In this document: piece by piece, positions 31,930 to 38,904 of the stretch
How the letters are laid out: each line of letters starts with the position of its first letter
How positions within the stretch are numbered: position 1 is the first letter of the stretch
NCBI GenBank assembly: GCA_017305455.1
Contig: JAFKKO010000128.1
Coordinates: forward strand, 1-49,798
Reading direction: 5' to 3'
DNA: 49,798 nt
From: Hyphomicrobiales bacterium
Lineage (GTDB): Bacteria > Pseudomonadota > Alphaproteobacteria > Rhizobiales > Xanthobacteraceae
The notes under the pieces: generated by a model
Seen by the model: only the letters and a program-made list of their open reading frames with translations
Told to the model about the DNA's origin: nothing
Database searches by the model: none
Translations under genes and position numbers: made by a program

Positions 31930-32844
31930 TCAGTTGCGCTTTGGCGCAGAGGATGCCGGCTTCACCGCCGCGGTGATCATCCGGCCAAGCTCGACGAAGT
32001 GCGGCTTGCGCGGCGAGGTTCTGCGCCAGGCCAGACCGATCGTGCGACTGGGTTCGGGATCGGCGAACCGCATCAGGTGAATATCGCTGCGCTGGGCCTC
32101 GAGCGGCACGCTGAGCTCAGGTAGCAGCGTCATGCCAAGGCCATTCGACACCATCTGCACCAGTGTCGAAAGACTGGAGGCGCCGAAGGTGTTGATGTTC
32201 TCGACCCGCTGCAGATTGCAGAACGCCAACGCCTGATCACGGAAGCAATGCCCCTCCTCCAGCAGCAACAGCCGATCGCCCTGCAAAAGATCGGCCGTCG
32301 CACGCACGCGATGCGGCGTGTGCTGCGAAGCGGCGGTCGCCAGCAGGAAGCGGTCCTCGAACAGGCGTCTGGTTTCGACCTCGGCATGCTCGACGGGCAA
32401 CGCGAGAAGCAGCAGATCGAGCTGGCCGTCGATCAGCTCGCGCAGCAGAAGCTGTGTCTGGGTCTCACGGATACGCAGTTCCAGCGCGGGAAAAGCGTCC
32501 CGAATTCCAGGCAGGAGCTTCGGCAGGACGTAGGGCGCGACCGACGGGATGACCCCAAGTCCGAGCGGCCCTGCCAAGGTGTCACTCTGTAGCCGCGCCA
32601 TATCGACGATGTCGCGAACCTCGGCGAGCACACGGGAGGCCCGCTTCGCGATCTCCTTGCCGCCCTCCGTCAGCATTACGCCGCCGCGGCCCCGCTCGAG
32701 AAGCTGTAAACCGAGCGACTTCTCCAGCTCCTGCACCTGCATCGAGAGCGCCGGCTGGGTCACGGCGCAGTGCTCGGCGGCCTTGCCGAAATGGCCCAGC
32801 CGCGCCACCGCTTCAAAATATTTGAGCTGTTTCAGAGAGACCAT
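31930..32844 (-). CDS. oxyR: OxyR-like LysR-family peroxide-sensing regulator
   Basis: The 304-residue protein begins MVSLKQLKYFEAVARLGHFG, a LysR winged helix, and has the effector domain of OxyR. The redox cysteines are C200 in LLLLEEGHCFRDQAL and C209 in AFCN, with the same nine-residue spacing as C199 and C208 of E. coli OxyR. Such proteins form a disulfide with H2O2 and activate antioxidant genes. The ATG at 32844 is chosen over a TTG at 32853. It is not next to a catalase or ahpC here, so its target genes lie elsewhere or include the divergent gene. Confidence 0.9.
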   Translation of the reverse strand: MVSLKQLKYFEAVARLGHFGKAAEHCAVTQPALSMQVQELEKSLGLQLLERGRGGVMLTEGGKEIAKRASRVLAEVRDIVDMARLQSDTLAGPLGLGVIPSVAPYVLPKLLPGIRDAFPALELRIRETQTQLLLRELIDGQLDLLLLALPVEHAEVETRRLFEDRFLLATAASQHTPHRVRATADLLQGDRLLLLEEGHCFRDQALAFCNLQRVENINTFGASSLSTLVQMVSNGLGMTLLPELSVPLEAQRSDIHLMRFADPEPSRTIGLAWRRTSPRKPHFVELGRMITAAVKPASSAPKRN

Positions 32845-32882
32845 ATCAATCAATTTTTATGATCGCATGTTGTTTTTAATAT

Positions 32883-32896
32883 GATCAGGCCTGATC
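32883..32896. promoter_or_regulatory. 14-bp perfect palindrome in the oxyR upstream region
   Basis: GATCAGGCCTGATC lies 39 bases upstream of the oxyR start and 115 bases upstream of the divergent gene. It could be a regulator site; it does not resemble the OxyR ATAG-N7-CTAT pattern. No T run follows it on either strand, so a terminator is unlikely. Confidence 0.35.
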
Positions 32897-33010
32897 GACA
32901 AGCCTCCTTAACCTCCCTGCCGTCCCGGCCGGGTTCATGCCAGGGCATGCTCCACGGCGAATCTCCCTGTGGTACACGGCACCGCAGACGCCACGGCCAC
33001 AGGACGCCAG

Positions 33011-33406
33011 ATGACGCCGACTGAAATTGATCGCCCCGACGTGCTCTCCGAGGTGAGGGAGGCATTCGCACGCTACGAGACCGCGCTGACCAGCAATGAC
33101 GTGGCAACGCTCGACGAGCTGTTCCACAAACACCCCGGCACGATCCGGTACGGTGCGACCGAAAATCTCTACGGTTATGAGGCCATCGCCAGTTTCCGCG
33201 CCGGCCGCAGCCCCGCCAACCTGAAGCGCGACCTCGCGCAAACTGCGATCACAAGCTACGGGCGTGATATGGCCGTCGCCTCAACCTTGTTCACGCGCAG
33301 TTCCGCTCCGGGAAAAACCGGGCGACAGATGCAGACCTGGGTGCGGTTTGCGGAAGGCTGGCGCATCGTGGCGGCGCATGTCAGCGTGATCGACACACCG
33401 GTTTAA
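33011..33406 (+). CDS. AtzH/HpxZ-like (DUF3225, SnoaL-fold) protein
   Basis: The 131-residue protein fits the HpxZ/AtzH subgroup of the SnoaL/ketosteroid-isomerase fold: [18 protein letters not shown], then [35 protein letters not shown], and the end [17 protein letters not shown]. Members sit near amidase genes in oxalurate or triazine breakdown and are thought to act on amide or ureido compounds or assist such enzymes. No amidase is adjacent here, so the role is open. The ATG at 33011 is chosen; the in-frame start at 32969 would add a poor leader. It is divergent from oxyR. Confidence 0.8.
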   Translation: MTPTEIDRPDVLSEVREAFARYETALTSNDVATLDELFHKHPGTIRYGATENLYGYEAIASFRAGRSPANLKRDLAQTAITSYGRDMAVASTLFTRSSAPGKTGRQMQTWVRFAEGWRIVAAHVSVIDTPV

Positions 33407-33446
33407 GCCTGACAGCCGATAGCTGCCGTGCCGAACGGAGGCGGTT

Positions 33447-34379
33447 TCACGCCAGGCTGGCGCGCTTGTCGAATTTGGCGACACGGGACAGAAGGTAGTC
33501 CACCTCCGCGTGCGCTATCGGCGTCATGCTGGAGCCCGGCTTGCGCTGTGCATCCGAGGCGATCACGCCGCGCTTGTGCAGGACGTATTTGCGCACCGCG
33601 AGGCCGACGCCCTGCTGCTGTTCGTAGCGCATCAAGGGCAGATGGGCGTCGAACAAATCGTGCGCCGCATCGCGCCTGCCCTCCTTCGACAGCCGCACCA
33701 CGTCCACCAGCATGTCAGGGAACGCGTAGCCGGTCATCGCGCCGTCCGCGCCACGCTCCATCTCGAAATCCAGAAACAGCCCGCCATTGCCGGTGAGGAT
33801 CGACAGCGGCCGCAGCGAGCCATCCTTCTGAAAGCCGCGCAGCGCCGAGATCTTCTCCAGCCCCGGCCAGTCCTCGTGCTTGAGCATCACGCAGGACGGA
33901 TTGTCCGTCACGATGCGCCTGATGACCGCCGGCGTCATGATCACGCTCAGCGTCAGCGGATAGTCCTGCAACACCCAAGGCACATCCTCGCCGATGGCCT
34001 CGGCCGCCTGACGGAAATAGGTCGTGATCTGATCGTCGGTCCGCAAATTGGATGGCGGCGCAATCATCACCGCCGCCGCCCCTGCATCCATCACGCCGCG
34101 CGCCAAAGTGCGCATGGCGGCAAAGCCCGGCGCGGAGACGCCCACCACCACTGGCTTGCCGACAGCACGGCGAATGAAGCGGGTTGCAACATCGAGCGAT
34201 TCCTGCCCGGTCAGTTTGGGTGCCTCGCCCAGAATGCCGAGCACCGTGATGCCGCTGCAACCAACCTGTCCGTAAAAATCCACCAGAGTGTCGATCGACG
34301 CTTCATCGAGCCGCCCATCGGCAAAGAATGGCGTGGGAGCGATGGCGAACGTGCCATGGGCGTCTGGGGTGAGTTTCAT
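33447..34379 (-). CDS. Dihydrodipicolinate synthase family protein (DapA-like aldolase)
   Basis: The 310-residue TIM-barrel protein belongs to the N-acetylneuraminate lyase/DapA superfamily. The Schiff-base Lys is K167 in SCVMLKHED, and the catalytic Tyr is Y140 in LQDYPLT. The binding loop reads LGILGEAPKL where DapA has GTTGE, so it is not a lysine-biosynthesis enzyme. Such proteins act on keto acids in sugar-acid or amino-acid breakdown; the substrate is unknown. The C-terminal region is long, as in the subgroup. It stands alone on the minus strand. Confidence 0.85.
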   Translation of the reverse strand: MKLTPDAHGTFAIAPTPFFADGRLDEASIDTLVDFYGQVGCSGITVLGILGEAPKLTGQESLDVATRFIRRAVGKPVVVGVSAPGFAAMRTLARGVMDAGAAAVMIAPPSNLRTDDQITTYFRQAAEAIGEDVPWVLQDYPLTLSVIMTPAVIRRIVTDNPSCVMLKHEDWPGLEKISALRGFQKDGSLRPLSILTGNGGLFLDFEMERGADGAMTGYAFPDMLVDVVRLSKEGRRDAAHDLFDAHLPLMRYEQQQGVGLAVRKYVLHKRGVIASDAQRKPGSSMTPIAHAEVDYLLSRVAKFDKRASLA

Positions 34380-34522
34380 CGGGATCTCGGATCGGAGGTT
34401 TACCAGGGAGGAATCTGCGGTCTGTCGTTAGCACATTCCGCTCGCTGCGGAACCGCTCTTGGCGCATGGCTTTCCATATTCTCGTGATCCGTCATCGGAA
34501 CGGTGGCGGGTCCGACCGGTTA

Positions 34523-34546
34523 GTCCTCCATGTATATAAGGAGGAC
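34523..34546 (+). promoter_or_regulatory. Inverted repeat overlapping the ribosome site of the 34552 gene
   Basis: GTCCTCC (34523-34529) and GGAGGAC (34540-34546) form a perfect 7-bp inverted repeat with a 10-base AT-rich loop. The AGGAGG ribosome site (34539-34544) lies mostly in the 3' arm, so the hairpin would hide it. The loop also resembles a -10 box (TATATAA), so the element may instead be a promoter with transcription starting downstream. Confidence 0.5.
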
Positions 34547-34551
34547 AGGAC

Positions 34552-34971
34552 ATGGCTTTGGAACAAGATCCGAACGACCTCAACCGAATCAATCGGGATG
34601 AGGAATTGCGACGGCGGCAGCGCCTGGATAACGAATTACAGGCTGATCCTGAACTGGTGGAAGGCCCGGCCAGCGGCGGGCGGATTGCGCTGATGGCCAT
34701 CGCGATTCTCGCCGTTCTCGGCGTCGTCTTTTACGGCCTGAACAATTCGTCGACGAGTCCGACAACCACCGCGCAGAACCCGCCTGCGACCAGCAGCACC
34801 ACGACGCAGAACGCTCCGGGCACGATGACGCCGAAGTCCAATATGGCAAACCCGAACACGGCTCCGGACCAGACCACCGGCGCGGCACCGAGCCCTGGCG
34901 CGACGCCGCAACCCAATACTCCGCCGACAGCGCCCGGCACCGACCAGCCCTCGGGCTCCAGCGACCGCTAA
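34552..34971 (+). CDS. Single-pass membrane protein with Thr/Pro/Asn-rich tail
   Basis: I do not recognise a known function for this 139-residue protein. The first 45 residues are charged and coiled-coil-like (NRDEELRRRQRLDNELQADP), followed by one hydrophobic helix (IALMAIAILAVLGVVFYGL, about residues 46-64). The rest is low-complexity, rich in Thr, Pro, Ser, Asn and Gln, and probably disordered in the periplasm. The arrangement suggests a bitopic inner-membrane protein with a cytoplasmic N terminus. It has a strong AGGAGG site and a clear terminator, so it is a single-gene unit. Confidence 0.75.
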   Translation: MALEQDPNDLNRINRDEELRRRQRLDNELQADPELVEGPASGGRIALMAIAILAVLGVVFYGLNNSSTSPTTTAQNPPATSSTTTQNAPGTMTPKSNMANPNTAPDQTTGAAPSPGATPQPNTPPTAPGTDQPSGSSDR

Positions 34972-34979
34972 CGCAGAAC

Positions 34980-35011
34980 GCCCCGGCCAAATTCCAAGGC
35001 CGGGGCATTTT
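34980..35011 (+). terminator. Rho-independent terminator after the 34552 gene
   Basis: GCCCCGGCC (34980-34988) pairs with GGCCGGGGC (34998-35006), with a nine-base loop, and is followed by ATTTT. It lies just past the stop of the plus-strand membrane protein. Confidence 0.85.
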
Positions 35012-35052
35012 CTTGCGTGACGCTCGACGATCTGCGGACGCAGCACACTTCG

Positions 35053-35880
35053 TCATAACGGCGCGACGAACCTGCCATTGATGTCGGCGAACGTGATGGC
35101 CTTGCCGAGCTCATCGAACGTCCCCTTCTCCGCGATCTCTTGCGCGGCGCGCAGAAACGCGCCCCACGCCGCGCGGGCCAATGCGCCGCCGATACTGATA
35201 CGGCGCACGCCGAGATCGGCCAGCTCAGCGACGCTGAGACCGGGCGCACCCATCAAGATATTCACCGGCTTCGGCGCGAGCGCCCTGACCACCTCACCGA
35301 CCTGCTGCCGCGTCTTGACGCCCGGCGGATAAAGACAATCCGCGCCGGCATCGGCATAGGCGACAAGGCGGTCGATCACCTTGTTGAGGTCGGTTTCACC
35401 GACAAGAAATCCCTCGCAGCGTCCGATCAGCATCACATCGCCGCCAGCGGCGTCGATGGCGCTCCGTGCCGCCCGGATGCGAGCGATGGCGAGTTCTTTC
35501 TCGTAAAGCGGCGGGCCACCGGCCCGGCCGGTCGCATCCTCGATGGACAGGCCCGCGACGCCGGTGGCAACACCGCGGATGACGTTGGCCGCCACCCCCT
35601 CCGGCGTATCGGCGAAACCCGCCTCGAAATCGGCGTTCACCGGCAGATCGGTGGCGGCGCACAGCACCGTCAGATGCGCGACGATATCGTCGCAACTCAG
35701 GCTGTTGTCAGGCTGGCCATTCGACCAAGCAAAGCCCGAACTGGTCGAGGCGAGCGCCTTGAACCCCATGCCCGCCAGCAATTTTGCGCTGCCGACATCC
35801 CAGGGGTTGGGCAGCACGAAACATCCGCTGCCGTGCAGTTTGCGGAATTCGGCTCGTTTCTGGGCAGTGGAAACCGGCAT
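35053..35880 (-). CDS. Isocitrate lyase/PEP mutase family protein
   Basis: The 275-residue TIM-barrel protein belongs to the isocitrate lyase/phosphoenolpyruvate mutase superfamily (oxaloacetate decarboxylase-like group). It has FVLPNPWDVGSAKLL at the N terminus, VNADFEAGFA with the metal-binding Asp, IEDATGRAGG, and MLIGRCEGFL. The signature lyase Cys motif KKCGH of isocitrate lyase is absent, so it is not AceA. Members cleave or form C-C or C-P bonds of keto acids; the substrate is unknown. It is divergent from the ArsR-type regulator gene, which may control it. Confidence 0.85.
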   Translation of the reverse strand: MPVSTAQKRAEFRKLHGSGCFVLPNPWDVGSAKLLAGMGFKALASTSSGFAWSNGQPDNSLSCDDIVAHLTVLCAATDLPVNADFEAGFADTPEGVAANVIRGVATGVAGLSIEDATGRAGGPPLYEKELAIARIRAARSAIDAAGGDVMLIGRCEGFLVGETDLNKVIDRLVAYADAGADCLYPPGVKTRQQVGEVVRALAPKPVNILMGAPGLSVAELADLGVRRISIGGALARAAWGAFLRAAQEIAEKGTFDELGKAITFADINGRFVAPL

Positions 35881-35994
35881 GCTCGTTCCTCGTCACAACA
35901 ATCCGCCTATTGATACGGCAAATCTCCGCGCGGACAATTCGTCTCCCGCGATAAATGGCCCCTCGCCGGCATTCTCGCTCATTGCACGACGAAT

Positions 35995-36018
35995 ATGCTT
36001 CGATTAGCATCGAAGTAT
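35995..36018. promoter_or_regulatory. Palindrome abutting the ArsR-type start; probable operator
   Basis: CTTCGAT (35998-36004) and ATCGAAG (36009-36015) form a perfect 7-bp inverted repeat with a TAGC spacer. The outer AT/AT bases also pair, giving a 24-base element with one mismatch. It ends in the ATG (36017) of the regulator, so bound protein would block both transcription and translation start. Confidence 0.7.
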
Positions 36019-36727
36019 GAAAACAGGCCCCGACTTCGCCATGGTTGCCTCCCTGATCGGCGATCCGGCACGCGCCAACATGCTGACGGCCCTGACGAGC
36101 GGCCGTGCGCTCACCGCGAGCGAACTTGCGCAGGAGGCCGGCATCACGCCGCAGACGGCGAGTTCACATCTGGCCAGGCTGCAAACCGGCGGTCTGGTCG
36201 CGCTCGAAAAACAGGGCCGGCACCGCTACTACCGGCTCAGGGGACCGGAGGTGGCGACCGCCCTGGAAGGATTGATGGGACTGGCGGCGCGCGCCGGCCA
36301 TCTGCGCGTGCGGACCGGCCCGAAGGACCCGGCGCTGCGGCGGGCGCGGGTCTGCTACGATCACCTCGCCGGCGATCTCGGGGTGCAGATGCTGGAAAGC
36401 ATGCTGGGCCGCCATCTGATCGAGCAGCGTGACGACACCCTGTTCCTCACCCCGCAGGGCAGGCACGCCATGTCCAAATTTGGCATCGACCTGACCCTGC
36501 TGGAAAGTTCGCGGCGGCCGCTATGCAGGGCATGCCTCGATTGGAGCGCACGCCGCAGCCATCTCGCCGGCACGCTCGGCGCCGCGATCCTGTCGCGGCT
36601 GTTTGCGCTGAAATGGGCGAAACGCGAGGCGGCAAGCCGCATTGTCAGTTTCACGCCGAAAGGCGAGAAGGAATTCGCCGCGCTGTTCGGCAGCCCTGAA
36701 GCGGCGGGCCGCAAACTGCGCTGTTGA
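36017..36727 (+). CDS. ArsR-family regulator with a C-terminal Cys-containing domain
   Basis: The 236-residue protein has an N-terminal winged helix (GDPARANMLTALTSGRALTA followed by SELAQEAGITPQTASSHLARL) typical of ArsR/SmtB-type repressors. The second half is longer than in simple ArsR proteins and includes CYDHLAGDLGVQMLESMLG and LCRACLDWSARRSHLAGTLG; the C-x2-C pair in the latter could bind a metal or sense oxidation. It is divergent from the PEP-mutase-like gene by 136 bases. A palindrome overlapping its own start suggests autorepression. The effector is unknown. Confidence 0.82.
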   Translation: MKTGPDFAMVASLIGDPARANMLTALTSGRALTASELAQEAGITPQTASSHLARLQTGGLVALEKQGRHRYYRLRGPEVATALEGLMGLAARAGHLRVRTGPKDPALRRARVCYDHLAGDLGVQMLESMLGRHLIEQRDDTLFLTPQGRHAMSKFGIDLTLLESSRRPLCRACLDWSARRSHLAGTLGAAILSRLFALKWAKREAASRIVSFTPKGEKEFAALFGSPEAAGRKLRC

Positions 36728-36797
36728 CAGCGACATTCAAAAAAATGCGTAATCCGGCGGTTTTGCGGCCGATTTCGCCCTCTGGACAGGTGACGTG

Positions 36798-37652
36798 ATG
36801 AAATCCGTACTGGCACTTCTGGTTACTGCGCTGCTCGCCTCTCCCGCGCTGAGCTATGAGATCAGGCCCAAGACGCCGGACACGGCATTCTCCGGCAAGC
36901 TGCAACCGGACATCATCGGCCTGTCCAGCCAGATCGATGGCAGCAAGGCCGGCAGCATTCTGGAAACCTATCTCAAGGACCATCCCGGCGTGAGGCCGCA
37001 GGCGATCCAGCAAAAATTCGGCAACACCAATGTCACCTACGCCACCGCGATGTCCTTTCAACAAAAAGCCTCGGCAACCCAGGGCGAGGAAACGCTGACC
37101 GCCGCTTTCTCCACCCCTGCCAGCGGTAATTTTGCGTATTACGTCGTCCGTGATCTCGGCTTCACCAAGGACAAGCAGCCGACGAAATCGAGCATGATCG
37201 AGCGGGTGATCGACAAATACGGCGCCCCGACCCTGATCGGCGATGGCCAGATCTACTATTTCTACCGAGCCGGCAAGATCATGTCGGTCAAACAGAAATA
37301 CACCACGGCTTCCGCCCTCGACGCACTGAACGGGCCGATCAATCCCAAGGCCGCCGTGGCGCTGAACGACAGGAACGGCCGCGGCAGTTGCATCGCCGCG
37401 CTCAAGCATGTGCAGGCGATGGCCGACAAATCGGTCGCCTATCTGCTTGCCGACGCAAAAGCCGCCAACTGCGATGGCCTGCTTGCCGTCGGCCTCAAGC
37501 CCGGCGCGAGTGCAGACAAGATTGCCCATGCCACCTTTACCCTGGTGGACTTCAAGCGCATCGTCAGCGCCGCGAAGATCGATTCCGAAGCGCTCGCCGC
37601 CGAGAAAGCGAGCGGCAACCGCACCGCCAGCGACAACGCACCGAAGCTGTAG
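36798..37652 (+). CDS. Secreted hypothetical protein
   Basis: I do not recognise this 284-residue protein. It begins with a signal peptide (MKSVLALLVTALLASPALS, cleavage near residue 19). The rest has no clear domain. It contains VQAMADKSVAYLLADAKAAN and ends in a charged, Ala/Asn-rich tail. One short stretch carries a basic cluster (MSVKQKY). It lies 70 bases after the ArsR-type gene on the same strand with no terminator between, but there is no shared function to suggest an operon. It is probably periplasmic or exported. Confidence 0.7.
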   Translation: MKSVLALLVTALLASPALSYEIRPKTPDTAFSGKLQPDIIGLSSQIDGSKAGSILETYLKDHPGVRPQAIQQKFGNTNVTYATAMSFQQKASATQGEETLTAAFSTPASGNFAYYVVRDLGFTKDKQPTKSSMIERVIDKYGAPTLIGDGQIYYFYRAGKIMSVKQKYTTASALDALNGPINPKAAVALNDRNGRGSCIAALKHVQAMADKSVAYLLADAKAANCDGLLAVGLKPGASADKIAHATFTLVDFKRIVSAAKIDSEALAAEKASGNRTASDNAPKL

Positions 37653-37740
37653 CGCAGGCGCGGCGATATTCACCCCGCGCTCCGGCGGATCAAGGCTGGC
37701 CTCTCCTCACGCCGCCATGGCGAACGGCATCGGATGGTCT

Positions 37741-38100
37741 TCACCAGTAATGGCGCTGGCGCCAGTATTGACGGCGACGCCAGTGCCGACGGCGCCAGTC
37801 CCAATAGCGACGCCGACGCCAGGCGTGCCGACGCCGCCAGCGGCGGCGATAGCCCCAATACCGGCGACGACGCCAGCGCCGCCGATGCCAATGACGATGA
37901 CGCCATCGCACCTGCTCCACACGCGCGCGATCGATATCCTCCTGGGTCGCGACCGCCGGCTCCGGCGCAGGCGCGGGATCGGGCGGAGATGCAGCCGGCA
38001 GAATCCGCGCAGCGAGCGGCGCGGCTTTTGCTGCAGTTGCGAGCATCGCCGTGCCCGCCAGCGCGCCGAAGGCGATCTTCAGGAAGTCTCGGCGTTGCAT
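37741..38100 (-). CDS. Twin-arginine signal protein with Arg/Trp/His-rich tail
   Basis: The 119-residue protein starts MQRRDFLKIAFGALAGTAML, with an RRDFLK twin-arginine motif and a cleavage region near AKA-AP. The middle is Pro/Ala-rich (PAASPPDPAPAPEPAVA). The last 55 residues are almost only Arg, Trp, His and Tyr in repeating units (for example WRRRRYWGYRRRW). Such a tail could bind nucleic acid, heme-like ligands or polyanions. No homologue was recognised, and it has no neighbours that suggest a role. The DNA of the tail is a matching run of short repeats. Confidence 0.7.
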   Translation of the reverse strand: MQRRDFLKIAFGALAGTAMLATAAKAAPLAARILPAASPPDPAPAPEPAVATQEDIDRARVEQVRWRHRHWHRRRWRRRRYWGYRRRWRRRHAWRRRRYWDWRRRHWRRRQYWRQRHYW

Positions 38101-38290
38101 GCCTTCCTCCTCTGCGTTTCGCTAAAGCGCAAACGTCACGGAAGGCAAATGAACGGAAGCTGAACCGACATACGCGCGACGCAACAATATTCGGCAGTGA
38201 TCGTTGTGTTTTGGACTTCTATATTTCCGTAACCGGATTACACCAGCTCCACAGGCTCGCAACGCGGCCGAATCAAGGGAGGGAAATCTC

Positions 38291-38545
38291 ATGAAGACAG
38301 CTTTCGCAGCAGCTTTAGTCGCCGCCGCGCTGATGGGCGTGTCGTCGGCAAGCGCCATGCCGCTCGCTCCGGCCCCCGGTACGACCAACATCATTCCGGT
38401 CGCACAAGGCTGCGGTCCCGGCTTCCATCGCGGCCCGCGCGGCGCGTGCCGTCCCAATCGCGGCCCGATCTATGCGCCGATGGTGCGTCGTTGCCCGCCC
38501 GGCTTCTTCGCCGGCCCGCGCGGCGTATGTCGTCGCCGCTACTGA
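38291..38545 (+). CDS. GCG_CRPN-type secreted small protein
   Basis: The 84-residue product has a signal peptide (MKTAFAAALVAAALMGVSSA, cleavage near residue 22). The mature part has two repeats: GCGPGFHRGPRGACRPN and RCPPGFFAGPRGVCRRR. Each holds two cysteines and a PGF-x2-GPRG core. It matches the GCG_CRPN-type small proteins common in Bradyrhizobium and relatives, whose function is unknown; the Cys pairs may form disulfides outside the membrane. The ATG at 38291 is preceded by GGGAGGGAAATCTC, a good ribosome site. A strong terminator follows. Confidence 0.85.
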   Translation: MKTAFAAALVAAALMGVSSASAMPLAPAPGTTNIIPVAQGCGPGFHRGPRGACRPNRGPIYAPMVRRCPPGFFAGPRGVCRRRY

Positions 38546-38584
38546 AAGCCAACCGACAAGACAAACGACAAAACCCCGACAAAC

Positions 38585-38616
38585 AACAAAACCCCGCTCC
38601 GGCGGGGTTTTGTTTT
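38585..38616. terminator. Bidirectional terminator between convergent genes
   Basis: AACAAAACCCCGC (38585-38597) and GCGGGGTTTTGTT (38602-38614) form a perfect 13-bp stem with a TCCG loop. The base of the stem supplies T-rich ends on both strands, so it can serve the GCG_CRPN gene and the flagellar-type gene pair. Confidence 0.9.
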
Positions 38617-38628
38617 GCGAGGGTGATT

Positions 38629-38904
38629 TCAGCGCAGCCGACCGGACAGCTTCATGACGAAGATCAGAACCTCGGCCACCGCCTTGTAAAGCTCCGCCGG
38701 AATCTCGTCGCCGAGTTCGACGTTGGACAGCGCGCCCGCCAGCACTTCGTTCTCCTGGATCGGAACGTCGTGCTGCTTGGCGGTCTCGATGATCTTCTCG
38801 CCGATCGCGCCCTTGCCCTTGGCGACAACACGCGGCGCGCCCTGCTTGTCGTAATGCAGCGCGACCGCAAGCGTATTTCTGATGGGTGTGGTCGCGCTCG
38901 TCAT
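38629..38904 (-). CDS. FlhB C-terminal-domain-like protein (FlhX type)
   Basis: This 91-residue protein resembles only the cytoplasmic C-terminal domain of FlhB/YscU export switch proteins: NTLAVALHYDKQGAPRVVAK, then IIETAKQHDVPIQENEVLAG and ELGDEIPAELYKAVAEVLIF. The self-cleavage site NPTH of FlhB reads IRNT here, so it cannot autocleave. Short stand-alone FlhB-C proteins occur in several bacteria and can partly replace the domain. It overlaps the end of the FliK-like gene as ATGA (38901-38904), so the two are co-translated. Confidence 0.85.
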   Translation of the reverse strand: MTSATTPIRNTLAVALHYDKQGAPRVVAKGKGAIGEKIIETAKQHDVPIQENEVLAGALSNVELGDEIPAELYKAVAEVLIFVMKLSGRLR

